Source of the DNA: Isoetes taiwanensis | Lineage: Eukaryota > Streptophyta > Lycopodiopsida > Isoetales > Isoetaceae | DNA length: 64,000 nucleotides | Assembly (NCBI GenBank): GCA_021234155.1 | Contig: JAJEKV010000083.1 | Span: 4,567,250 to 4,631,249, forward strand | Reading direction: 5' to 3' | Part shown: piece by piece, positions 12,201-23,476 of the stretch | Layout of the letters: each line of letters opens with the position of its first letter | Numbering within the stretch: the stretch's first letter is position 1 | Made by a program: the position numbers and the translations under genes | Notes under the pieces: model-generated | The model's database searches: none | What the model was told of the DNA's origin: nothing | The model's input: only the letters and a program-made list of their open reading frames with translations

Positions 12201-12229
12201 TTTTCAAAAAAAAAATAGTGACGCCGTTT

Positions 12230-12740
12230 AAACGACGTTGCTTACGTGGGCGCTCACTGACAATACCGTAAGCGGACGATGCCGCCACGCCAAAAACCGC
12301 CGCCACGCCGATATTCCTAGGCGCCGCTTAACGACGCCATGTCGACGTGGCAGACACTTTGGCGCGCACCGCATGTCGCCAGCCACGAAGTCGACCGGGT
12401 CACGCCAGATTTTTAGTCGCCGCTCAACGACGCCATGTCGACGCGGGCGTAACACGGCGGCGCTGCGCCGCATGTCCGCAAGCCACGCAAACGGATGTGC
12501 CACGCCAAATCCACGACGACGCTCAACGACGCCATGTGCACGCGGCACGACATTGACGCTTTGCCGCCTTGGCAGCAGCATTCATGCCACGCAGCCAATC
12601 CGGACACGCCATCCCCGAAAACGCCGCTGAACGACGCCGAACGACGCTTGTCGTCGTTGAACGACGATGTCGTCGATGTTCGACGATGACCCGTCGTTCT
12701 TCGACGTCGCGACGTCGTTGGACGTCGACTATCCCTTGTA
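12230..12740. repeat. GC-rich short-period repeat array (about 90-100 bp)
   Basis: The core CTCAACGACGCCATGT recurs near 12331, 12421 and 12522, each followed by a CGACG or GCACG variant and by GCATGTC..CAAGCCACG-like sequence. The block ends in dense ACGACG/CGTCG repeats. Open frames on both strands here are low-complexity artefacts. It immediately precedes the copia fragment in both copies. Confidence 0.75.
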
Positions 12741-12775
12741 GTGGTGGCTAAGGAGATTATAAAATGAATTGAACT

Positions 12776-13040
12776 GTGAACAAATGGAGCCTACTGACAT
12801 ATGGACAGATGACAAAAAAGTCGCATAGCAATAGTGAAGAATCCTGTGCATCATGACAGGACCAAACACATTGAATTGAGCATGCACTTCATAAGAGATC
12901 TAGCTGAAAAAAGGGTAATACATATGGAGTATGTTGACACGAACAAGCAGGTTGCAGACATCTTTACTAAGGCATTACCAGAAAGTAAATATGTGTGCTT
13001 TAAAGTCGAAGTTAAATGTGTCAAATACATAGACTTATAA
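12776..13040 (+). pseudogene. Ty1/copia RNase H fragment, second copy
   Basis: This is the duplicate of 290-550. The segment from KNPVHHDRTKH through VDTNKQVADIFTKALP is intact. The upstream DSQSC segment is disrupted near 12808-12825, where copy one has CAGCCAAAGCTGC and this copy has ATGACAAAAAAGTCGC. A purine tract GGAGGAGTGATGAGG follows. It is non-functional as a retroelement. Confidence 0.85.
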
Positions 13041-16000
13041 GTCAAGGAGGAGTGATGAGGATTCAAAGATTATAAGTCATATGAACATTCATGAGAAGCA
13101 AAGGGCGTTGAATGCATGTAAAGAGCAAATGAGCAGATAATGATCTAAGTTGAATCATAAGTTACTGAAGATTGTAAACTATGTTGCATGAAGACTTGAG
13201 CTAATATGTCTGCCTATGAGAAGCAGTGGCAGTAGGCCAGACAACCTTGAACATTATGACATAATCTAGGGTGCAAGGGTTGATTATTGGTTGCTAGTTC
13301 AATGTTGAACATGGACATGCTTGTCGAAGAAGAAAGAAAACCTAATGTTAACATGGTTATGATTGCAAAAGTCGCAAATTAAAATTGAAAATAGGTTTCA
13401 ATGGTTCAAAGGCTTATTTTTATGATACGCATGTGGATATATCAAGACGCCTCATTCTTTGAGTTTATCCCGTGGGATATTTGGTGATGACGTAAGAAGC
13501 CCGATTGGAAAGTTGATCGTACCTTTAACCGCCGGATTGACGATTACAAAGGTATGAACCTGTTGAATAGACGGGGGCAGATGAATCAATGCACAGATCC
13601 GATATGGAAGACTGGATATGCCCAGCAATGGAGCTACAATGATCGGGTCAATGCCGGATGAACAGTAAATTGTGCTACAATGGTTTAAAGGTTTAAAAGC
13701 TAAATGTTTATTGACAATAGAACCATTGTGATTGCATACCATTGATTCAAATAAAATGATGGAAAAAATGTGTATAATCTAGTGGAGATTAGTAGATCAT
13801 ATTGTGGCTCTCCACTAGATTATCATTTGCACTATAGGTGCTCGCTAGGCATCTCAGTTATGCTCTTGAGATAATCATAGCCTTTTCTTAAAATTTAACA
13901 AACTTTAACAAGGTTTGGACCCTTTTATAATAAGAAAATGGAGAATGCAGTTCTTTTTTTTTTTTTTTTTTTTGAAGTCAAGGATCCGTAGATATATTCA
14001 AAGGATAAAACGTTTTCATACATACAGTTGAGCCCAGAGCTGCTACCACTTCTCGTATCCATGGATAGCAGCCCAGACTCTGAGCCTAGTACTCTTTAGC
14101 CTCTCTCAACTTCTTCTCCATAGGATACTACAGGAGAGAAGGAGTAATTTCCTAGACCCTAATGACACAACTAGGGCCAGTTACTGGACAAGAACTACCC
14201 AGCCTCTTCTCCAATACAGATACTATGGGAGCTGAGTTCCTGTCTTTCCACATGCCCCAACTGCATCATTGCTTCAAAAATAGGCCCTCGGATATGGCAA
14301 AGAAACCAGACCTGAGATTACCAGCAGCAAGAAAGGGGGTAGCCAATCGCACTGGTCAGCTGTCAAACTAGAGGCAGGATCCTCTTTATGCTTCCCTGCC
14401 GAAGATAGTGCTGATCCAATCAGCTGCTGCAGCAATACTATAGGGGGTGCCTCATGTTATAAGGCACTCGACCTTCTTCTCACCAACGAACTGAGGGAGC
14501 AAAGACCGCTAGAATCCCCACTCCATGCCCTCGACCCATCTCCGCCATCTAGCCATGCAGCCTTGTTTTCCTGCAAGACCAAGAATTTAACCTTTCTAGG
14601 GTCTCCCGCCCACTAGAAGTCAATGGCTTTTGAGCTGTCCCGTTCCTGCAGACTACCAATTCTCAAGCCACCTCTTGCTGGGAAAGGGGAGCACGGGCCC
14701 TGCCAATTATTAGACAAACAGCCACAAAGTCTTTGAAATATTTGCATGAGAAATGCGTAAGCTTGTCTTCTCGTCAAAGGGTTTGGCTCTTGCAGATACT
14801 AGCACCAGCATAAAGAAAGGGGTTGCAGAATAATAGTACTATAGATGCCAACAACGTCTTCTTCTTAGCTGTCATAGTAGTACAGGGGCCAACATTTGTT
14901 TCCAGTCTAACACCAAGCTAATCTTGAAGATCCCTTCCGAAAATAATTCTAGCTGGGGACTGTACTTGAAGAGTGGTTCCTTCTTCTTATGGCAAAGACA
15001 TACTACGTGGTCATTAATATCTGCTTTCGAATCGCGATCCCTTCTCCCAGCCCGCACCACTAGAAGTTTCCACAAGAACGAAATCAATGACAGAAGAGGA
15101 GCATCACTTTACCTCTGAAGCTAACTTGAGGCACACCTCCCATAGCCGAAACCCTGTGCCAGATGCGAAAACAAGAAGCAGAAATACCAAGTGCATTCAC
15201 CTTGCCAAGAACCTCAAAGCCTCTAAACTGTTGTCAAGGATTAGAAGCTAGAAGAAAATGGAAGGAAGCTTCCCTAGTTTTTGCACGAAAGGGAACGAAA
15301 GGAAGAAGACTTCGACTTGCAAGATTGGTTCTACCAGCCCAGTCTTCGGGAGCACGGATCCCTAACTGCCCTCCAGCATCCGGGGCAGTCCTGATTCACC
15401 AAGGAGATGGGGTCGGCTATAGCCGCCCCCTAGGTTTCTTTCAAGAAAACGGCCGCCATCGCCGGCCCGTTATCGGCCCCTTCTCCCGAAAAATCAGGTA
15501 GTATCAGAATGCAGTTCTAGACTGGTGGAAAAACTGCCAGTTTCTCTAAAGTTTGAACAATCACCACAACATATGAGTGATTCCATTAATCATGAAATCT
15601 TCACAAATCATTAAGAATCAAATTAAGATTCAAAAGGTGGTGTTTTATTGTAAAATTGAAATTTCTTCTGTTAGGTACATGGATTTAAGTAGGAGGGGGT
15701 ATGCTGGACCAATTCTGGTCCATGAACCTGAAATAGTCTCCTGGACAACTCTAGTGCTAAGTGATATCCCCGGGGATAGAAGGCTCTATGCAATAATGTT
15801 GTTGCATTTAATTGAAACAAAAAGCTTGAAGATGTAGTCTTGCATCCTGTTAATTCAAAGATGTAAAAGTTACATCACAATGACATGAATGGGTTTGTTG
15901 ATTCACGGGAGGAACTTGCCAGCTTGGACCCAAGCTTTTTGGGCATACAAAGGTGTATTTGTTTTTCTATGTGACCATCGCACCTTTGTTTGGGATGACA

Positions 16001-16400
16001 AGTGTGCTTATGACCAAACCATTCTTCACTATTCCATGTGATGATTTTTTGTTGTCAATGGTAAAGATGAAAGAATATAAATACTTTAACTTTTAAACTA
16101 ATGTTCTTGCTGTATGTATGAGAGCATAAAGATGCATAGGTACAATAGTGGTATTGTGTATGTGTGCCAAAAAGTTAATTTATATGACCTTCCCATTGAA
16201 TCATATTTAATTACAGAAAAGCAATCTATTAGTATTAAGCAGCATTGGGCATAATAAATACAAACAAACAATGTAATTTTGCTCCCATGGCCAAGTTGAT
16301 GTTAAAATTGAATGAGCTAAATTTTCAATTGGGCCTTCTCTTGCAATACTTGTCGTGCACAAATGATGAAAGGGGTTTTTAAGAAGTGGTTTACATTAGG
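13041..16400. other. Non-coding interval of the second unit (copia flank and intergenic DNA)
   Basis: This is the counterpart of 574-3915. The 1295-1345 inverted repeat is conserved near 13774-13825. A T-run near 13955 is longer than in copy one. No gene is recognised. Differences from the first copy are concentrated in 14020-15530 and are mostly short indels next to CAG, CTG or CG. Confidence 0.5.
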
Positions 16401-16417
16401 ATGCTTGTTTATTTCCC

Positions 16418-16822
16418 GATCAAAGTATCACACTTTCATAAACCCTCACAAAGGCTATCAGCACTTAACCAAGGGCAACGGCAGATGCATTGCACATACA
16501 AGGTTCAAGATATTAATAAATATATATGGCAACTTGCAACATTCCAAAGCAGTCAGAGCTGCAAACTTGATAAGAGCAACTCACATGATTATATGGGATA
16601 AGGCCCAAGTGATGTATAAACATGTTTGGGAAGCACTGGATCGAACATTCCATGATCAGATATCATGTGACAGACTATTTAAAAGTTCATTGTTATTCTG
16701 GAAGGAGATTTTTACCAGGTTCTACATGTAGTTACATCAGGGAATCGACCTTGAAATTGTGGATGCTTTCTTGAAGTACTCCTATATATGGGATCATGTT
16801 GAGGAACATAAGCTCACCATAA
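16418..16822 (+). pseudogene. Helitron helicase (PIF1-like) relic, second copy
   Basis: This duplicates 3930-4335 with the same AHTRFKI, IIWDKA and EALDRTFHD motifs and the same internal stop (16731). The shared IIWDKA change shows that the helicase was dead before the 12.5-kb duplication. Confidence 0.65.
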
Positions 16823-17059
16823 AATATGCAGGTAATGAACAATAATTCCAAAAGCAAATCTTGTTCAAGCATTAACTTGCGGTGTTGACGGAAGTTCCAC
16901 ATACAAATGTTAAAGGCCAAGTAAAAACACACGCCTGGACATTAGCTTGGCACATGTTTGCTAGCATGTTGCCTTTAATCTTTTATTTTGATAATCGATT
17001 TATAAACATTTTAGATTTCTTTCTGACATAGATCATGTAAATTATCAAATATGTTTTTA

Positions 17060-17248
17060 GGAAGGAAGGAAGGAAGGAAGGTACTTTTATCGTCCACGGA
17101 GACCAATCGGTCTATGGGACCCAATACAAAATGCAAAGAAGCGGATTATCGCCCGGATAAAAACCCCCACCTCAAGGGTTTTCGAGGGAAAACCGGGCAG
17201 CAATCAGCCCGACAAACTGTGGGTTAATCATATAAAATGCGTAAACAC
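17060..17248 (-). mobile_element. Non-LTR retroelement 3' end with GGAA tail, second copy
   Basis: This duplicates 4572-4760, with the GGAA tail at 17060-17081 and the GTCTCCGTGGACGATAAAAG block beside it on the minus strand. Internal differences from copy one are frequent, particularly in the GC-rich part after 17140. Confidence 0.6.
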
Positions 17249-17907
17249 CCCAATATATACAAACATGTACCACACCCGTAGTGCCTAGTCACGGGCAGCC
17301 AAAGAGGGGCAAAGGTGACCTCGCAGTCCAATTACCTCGAATGTATGACCCTGTGGCAATGCATCGACGGCGGTGTTTCATCAAGAAATGCAAGGGCACG
17401 TCCTACCGCATTTCTAAGGGGCCGATCCGCCCGGATCTGACTGAACGCTGGGCAACTCTGGAAAGTCCTTCAATGGTTTATTTTCTAATCAATTTATAAT
17501 TACAATTAATATTGAAGTATATAAAACACCTTCCAATGAACAATCTTTTTAATGGAAGAATCAAAAGACATGTCAATATATAAGGTCAGTTGGATTTTGA
17601 TGCAATTCATGTTTGCATGTCGCACTAGAATTAGTTACATTAAAACCAATTGTGAGACCCTGCTCAAACAATAGCATCGCAATGGTGAGATCTCAAACAA
17701 TAGCACATTGTCATAATGTGATAATTTTGTTGTCGTGTTTAACGTTAAATAGCATTTTCAACAATCATAATAGATACAATTGTATCCCACAACCATGACA
17801 TTCAATTCTTTTCCAATACCAAATTTGGCTATATTTTGTAGTATTTCATAGTTACTTATAAACTTGAGTTGCCTTACACTAGCTTGTAGACTTGGAATCA
17901 CCTTACA

Positions 17908-19035
17908 CTAGCTTGTAAGCTTATGAAATGTAGGTTTGAAAGTAAATCCACCTATAATAATAGTCGTATCTATGCATGTGTGAACTAATTTCCATGAATT
18001 TTGCTTAATGGAGAAGGCATCAATCCAACCACATGTGTAGAAATAAATTTGTTTATCATCCTTGGCAATCACTGGCCTTGAATTCGAAGTGAATCTAGGT
18101 GCACGTCCTATAGATCTTAGAAAGCTCCATTGGGAACTGCCAATATCAAATGTCCAGAGGCCATACTCTAGAGCAACACCCTCCATGACACCAACAAGCA
18201 AGATACTCCCATCGAGTTCACACAGATAAGATTGGTGCTTGATGTTCAGGTTTTGGGGTTCAGGTAACAGAGTGGTCGTTCTTAGTTTCAAATCATAGCT
18301 CAGGAAGGAATAGCTAGCAAGGCTTGAGTTATGAGCATTAAGGATATATAGAATGTTGTGCATAATGAGTCGAGCGAAGGCGTGAAAGGTGGGCAAGGGA
18401 GGAAGTATGTGAAAGGTGGGCAAGGGAGGAAGTCTGTGCCAGGCAAGATCGTCCGAATCGAAGATGTAATGGCCGGGGCCAGTAAAAGTGTGAACGTAAG
18501 CATAGAGAAAGAAACCGGGTTCTGTGTCCTTAGAGAATAGGGAAAAAGCGGCTCGAGGAGCTCTGGGACGAAGATAGAGAGGATGGAAAGGGGGCCAAGG
18601 AAGGTCTAACCATTGGTTTAAAAGAGGGTTGCATACAGCAAGGGCATCCAGGGCATCCTTATACTTCCAGTTCCAGAAACATACCAACCCCCCAGAGGAG
18701 GCCACGGGCTGATAATTGCGCCCGTTATCAGCCCCGCAGACGGGTATTAGGGTTCTACGAAGACGAACCCGCGCCTGTGTTGCAGACTCATACATCCAGC
18801 AGATTTCTTCTCCGGTGCACCTTCTTTCCACCGTTATCAAAACCGACGAAACGGATCTGCTCTCGCAATATTTCAGGTACTCCTCTGATTCCATCAGTTT
18901 TCTCCAACCTTTGCATACTGCCCTAAACTTTGTCACCCTGTAAAACAATGGCACTCTAGGTATTATCTCATATATCAGAAGCTCGTCTTCCAGCTTTCTC
19001 CATATCGCCGGTTTTAACTTGCCGTCTAGCTCCAT
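17908..19035 (-). CDS. F-box protein, likely SCF ubiquitin-ligase substrate receptor
   Basis: This is an uninterrupted 375-codon frame from the ATG at 19035. Residues about 16-50 (LEDELLIYEIIPRVP then VCKGWRKLM) fit an F-box, which in known families binds SKP1 and tethers the protein to a CUL1 ubiquitin ligase. The rest fits an F-box-associated beta-propeller-like region: GLVCFWN, VCNPLLNQW, YDLKLRTTTLLPEPQ, then GLWTFDIGSSQW. A nine-residue direct duplication (LPPLPTFHI/LPPLPTFHA) lies near residues 228-245. It has no introns, as in many plant F-box genes. The substrate is unknown. The first duplicate is frameshifted. Confidence 0.85.
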   Translation of the reverse strand: MELDGKLKPAIWRKLEDELLIYEIIPRVPLFYRVTKFRAVCKGWRKLMESEEYLKYCESRSVSSVLITVERRCTGEEICWMYESATQARVRLRRTLIPVCGADNGRNYQPVASSGGLVCFWNWKYKDALDALAVCNPLLNQWLDLPWPPFHPLYLRPRAPRAAFSLFSKDTEPGFFLYAYVHTFTGPGHYIFDSDDLAWHRLPPLPTFHILPPLPTFHAFARLIMHNILYILNAHNSSLASYSFLSYDLKLRTTTLLPEPQNLNIKHQSYLCELDGSILLVGVMEGVALEYGLWTFDIGSSQWSFLRSIGRAPRFTSNSRPVIAKDDKQIYFYTCGWIDAFSIKQNSWKLVHTCIDTTIIIGGFTFKPTFHKLTS

Positions 19036-21560
19036 AATCCAAAAAGGCTTTTTGTTCGTCTTCTTAAATAGTTGATGTAGTTAAAAAGGCACCCTTTTTT
19101 AGACGTGACCCAGTGCCCTTTTCGTCTCGTTCCGGATTTGTATTAGGCATAGATAAATGATAGTGTATAACCATAGTTAATTATTCAAGTGATCCTTCAA
19201 TAGTTCAATTGCTTCTTTCTTCAATCCTAATATTGTACTCTAATCCGTTTCTAATGAGCTAGCCAGCTGGGAGTGCTTAATGAAAAAAACCTGGGAATGA
19301 ACAAAACGTTAATGAAACCTTAAGCTATAGATTACACGATATTGCATAGCATTAATGTGTAAAAACTTAAGTCCGCAATTAATAGACAAGAACATATGAT
19401 CAATAGATAAGGGAGCTCATATGAACAATTGGATGACAAGAACTGTACTGTACATGTGGCCGGCACAAGTATATAACAAGAATAACTATGCATGCTTTTG
19501 ATTTGGAGCATTCAGCTGTTCGGGTATTCCTCCACCTATCTGGCATTGGTAAGTTTCAGTAATAATTTGAGTGTTAAGTTTTAATGTTGAAATAGACGTG
19601 AGACTTGCGGTACAACTTGAATTAATTTACAACAATAACCAGATGACAGCTCTCCCTACTGCGTATTTAATTAACATCCTCTTCTGCAGCAACAGCCAGC
19701 TGGATTTCAGTTCAATGCCCAGATTTCATCAAACAATTTTTTATTAGCAGCAATTTATTCATCCAACAATCTTCAGTGTGGTGTGTGGAACCAGTTTCAT
19801 GCCTGTAGATTTAGAGGGCTTCAAATCCTTGGATGCCATCGGAATGAGAAAGAATCATGTTTCTGGCAGACCCTACCTCCCGTTCAATCAAATCTATTCG
19901 TGGTTAAGGTTGGTAAGTTTTCCTCACCGATTTTTCAGCCTCTTGGTGCTAGATATTGCCAGATAAGGTTTTCGTTGGAATATTTACTGGAAGACTTTCG
20001 GTAACAACATTCAGCAACAACAAGATTCTGCAACAACATTCAGCAGCAGAATACTGGAAGCCATGTAAGTGTAGTTTGGCTTGCACTCACTGCAAGGTCT
20101 TGCAGCTCTGGCTCTCCATGTTGTTCGATTTTAAATATATCCAAATAAGACTTTATTGCTAGCCATATAGTTACTGCGATCTCAGTTTGATTCCAAGGCT
20201 GCACTCATTGTGGCCTTTGGTAATGGGCTCAGATCTGTATACAGGCTTAAGATTTATAGAGTAGAGAACTCCATCCTCGCGCAGCTGGAGCAAGCTCCTG
20301 AAATGATTAAATTGACAGGCTGCCATTTAGATTTGTGGGCTTGCTGTCATTTAGATTTGTGTGCTTGCTGAACCCTTTGTGATGTAAGTGGTGCTTCCTC
20401 AATGGGGACGTAATAGAGGCTGAGAAACATATTCAGGCAATTTTTGAACCTCGGTTACTTGTGCTATCATCCTAGCAGATGGGACTAGTTTGGGGGCATC
20501 TTATTTGATTCATATGAGGTTTCGCATAGTATCATGTCCATCTTTGCACTTCTATGGGGACATCTTATTTGATTCATATGAGGTTTTGCATAGTATCATG
20601 TTCGTCTTTGCACTTCTATGTAAATCTCATTTCTGCTCTGCAAAGGTACGCCAGCTAAAGGTCTGATGGGCTTGGGGGGCACATGAAGCTTCGTTTATCT
20701 TATGACTAATGAATCTTTGTGTGAATTGCTATCTGTATGGAAGATGTTGTGATGAAGTTGGTGTCTATGCTATGTGTTGAGTGGGTAGTTTTAAGTATGT
20801 CCACTTTTCATGTTCTTATTTAATCAAGTAGTGTTCTTTAGATGGGAATCCTTGTAATACCATTCTAGAGCCCTCCAGCCATGCAGAGAATGGCACTTCA
20901 TTTTATAGCAATGCAAAAGAACGGCAACACAAAACAATGCCATTCAGACCGAAATGCAAAAAATAATGTAGCCATACAACAGAATGGCTATCATTTTTTA
21001 AAATTTCTAATTTTATATGCATTATTGTATATATAATATTTTGTTCTAATATTTTATGTCCAACATTTTGCCATGCAAATATCATATTGTGTATGTATAA
21101 TGTGTGTTTAATGTATTATCTAACTAACTACGTTTTAAATAAATTTTTGGTTGGTTGGTTTGGAATTAGTATTGTGTGTATAATGTGTGTTTAATGTATT
21201 ATCTAACTAACTATGTTTTAAATAAATTTTTGGTTGGTTGGTTTGGAATTAGTGGTGGTGCACGAGTTGAGAAAAAGTTGGCAACCACCATACCATTGTT
21301 GAATGTAAAATTAAAAATTTTCCTTCTCAAATTTGGCCCTTTTTTGATCAATAGTACGGACGGAGCTCCAACTAGTCCACCCTTTTCCTTGATCCTTAAT
21401 CTTCCCTCCCATACACAGTGGTCTTGTTTCGCTCTGTGGCGACCTAATCTTTTGAAGTGTGCCAAAAAGAACAGAGGTATGACTTAGAAGAACAGAGGTA
21501 TGACTTGGAAGTCTCTGAGATTTGGAAGAACGATTTGAAAGCAAGAGATCACTGAGGCTG
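19036..21560. other. Non-coding interval of the second unit
   Basis: This is the counterpart of 6548-9060 and nearly identical over most of its length. It includes the F-box gene's 5' flank (19036 onward) and the same short tandem duplications near 20305-20360, 20490-20620 and 21084-21250. No recognisable gene is present. Confidence 0.55.
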
Positions 21561-21567
21561 ATGACCC

Positions 21568-21872
21568 GATGAAGTTCAAACAAATGCAACATTATGGGAT
21601 GCTTGCAGAGAGCAACAATTTAACTTTAATGTTTATAATGAAGTAATGAAATTGTCGCAGGCCACTCTTCTTCTTCCAGCAAGTTCTATAGAGTGTGAGC
21701 ATGGTTTTCAAAGACAGAATTTGATAAAAGATGAAGACAAAGACCATCTATTACTGACTACACTTGAGACCTTGATGTTTTTGTCATTATCAGCAGTTAT
21801 ATAGATGCTGATTATGAATTGATTTTTTCTAATTGGATGGATCAAAAGCAACGCCGTGATTTGCCATTGTAA
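21568..21872 (+). pseudogene. hAT transposase C-terminal fragment, second copy
   Basis: This duplicates 9084-9390, with the same SSIECEHGF core, the same frame change after TTLETLM, and the same end QKQRRDLPL. It was therefore degenerate before duplication. Confidence 0.75.
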
Positions 21873-22721
21873 CTTTTTAATATGAATATATGGGGTCATT
21901 GAGTATTATATTCGATAAGGCAAATTCATGATTTGGTTATTGAGTTATTTCATTAATTTGTTGATTTATTGTATTGAATGGCGAATCAAAAGATTTATCA
22001 TGCAAATGAATGGCAACGTTAAAAAACCGTAGCTCAAACCGAAAAGAAAGTTTTGAAAGTGCCTTTCAAAAGAATTGAAGGGCTGCCCTGCAAATTTAAC
22101 CCTTTGGGGCTATATGTCTTTAGAAGACAGTGGAATGTATGGGGCTATATGTCTTTAGGAGACAGGAGGGGGACAAGCCTGCTAAAGTTAGATGCAAATG
22201 GACTACACATGGTTCTTAATTTCAAACACAAAAGTTTTGTGGTGGTAGCTAGGTAGTACTCTTCTATTAGTTATCGCTTGAACACTTGCAACTTTCGGAG
22301 GGAGGATTTTTATGGGAATTTTAGCTTTGGGTGTAGTGGCAACGTGGAGTCCTTTGCATAACATTGTTGGCTGTGGCAATTTACATGAGCGAGTTTTGAA
22401 GTGATTTATCTCACGGCTGGTTTTCTCAAGGGGAATGCTCGAGCATGAAGCTGGGCTCCCATAGTACTAACGATTAAGGAAGAGGTTGAGAGGGTTATGG
22501 TCAAAGTATCGCATTGTCCTATTCTAATGCTTTTATGTTTCTCGCTTCTTGTTAAGGACTTGTATCACTTCTATATTTTTTTTTAATTTTTACCTTAAAC
22601 CTTAAAAAAAACCCCCCACGGTGCATTTATATGGCCAAAATACTAATGTCATATTCCATAGTATAAAACTACCCTTATGTTTTACACACGTAATGGCCAG
22701 GCAACGAACATTTCCCCTCAA

Positions 22722-22883
22722 AATGTTAGGGCAGCCCACATTTCGCACGTGCCACCCCCTTTTGTTCAATCCGGCGAGCACTAGCAGCCTGCCAGATGGC
22801 ACTAGCAGCCTCCTAGGTGGGACAGAAAAGTTAATAGATGTAAAAAGGTGATAATATGAAGAAATGTGGCCTGCCCTAACATT
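22722..22883. mobile_element. Short inverted-repeat element (MITE-like or hairpin), 162 bp
   Basis: The arm at 22722-22744 (AATGTTAGGGCAGCCCACAT then TTC) pairs with 22861-22883 (GAAATGTGGCCTGCCCTAAC then ATT). That is 23 bp with one mismatch, around a 116-bp core. No clear target-site duplication is visible, so it could be a MITE or a hairpin RNA locus. It has no coding capacity. Confidence 0.5.
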
Positions 22884-23446
22884 GCGTTTTTGTTATTTAT
22901 TCCAATGCTCTTGGTATTTTATTTTTTAGAAATTAACGAAATGTCCTTAATGCCATGTAAGTTTGTTTTGTAAATTAATCAAAAAGTTGTCAGATAATTA
23001 TGGAAATGACCTTGAGTATTGAAATGCTTTTTGAACTGATCTAGACTACAACATTTGTCCTCTTACAAACCTAATCTACATGTATGACATGGCTTACATA
23101 TAGCATGTGAAACATGTGATATGTCACATATGCCATGCCACCTTATATAGCTAGACAAGAAATTAAGAAGACAACCTTAGGAGTTAATAGTAAGTACGAC
23201 TACTATGTAAAATTGGCTCCACATAATGGGTTTGTTGGGTTATGCACATACAGTGGAAGAATTACTTCTCCACAGGCTGCTCCGCGAGGTTCAACCACTA
23301 GCTTGCCAGGCCCTTACCCTACATAATGGCTTGTGGTAATGATCTCAAATAGTTCTCATGGTAGGCATCGTTGTTGTATATATGTTATCGGCTACCATCA
23401 AGGGATGTTACAACTTGTAACAAACTAAGAAAGGTTGGAGCTTGTG

Positions 23447-23476
23447 CTATAATAGCATCACGGGATGCTATTATAG
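23447..23476. repeat. Perfect 13-bp palindrome inside a duplicated phrase
   Basis: CTATAATAGCATC and GATGCTATTATAG are exact inverted repeats around ACGG. Outer CTTGT/ACAAG bases extend the stem imperfectly. The flanks carry a direct repeat, ACTTGTAACAAACTAAGAAA versus GCTTGTAACGAACCAAGAAA. Confidence 0.55.

Larger units (their letters stand above)
9873..22358. repeat. Segmental tandem duplication, second and complete copy
   Basis: This is the complete 12,486-bp unit inferred from the two homology breakpoints. It starts with the 1.1-kb repeats and ends at about 22358, just after the phrase GGAGTCCTTTGC. At the breakpoint a short TTTTGCAAA-like sequence is shared by the end of the unit and the internal repeat starts (for example near 10978), so microhomology may mark the join. 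The unit holds the intact F-box gene. A collapsed or duplicated assembly cannot be ruled out from sequence alone. Confidence 0.85.

Noticed and set aside
12228..12689. Arg/His-rich frames in the GC-rich repeat
   Set aside because: Overlapping frames on both strands arise from ACGACG/GCCACG repeats with no stop-rich codons; no domain is present.
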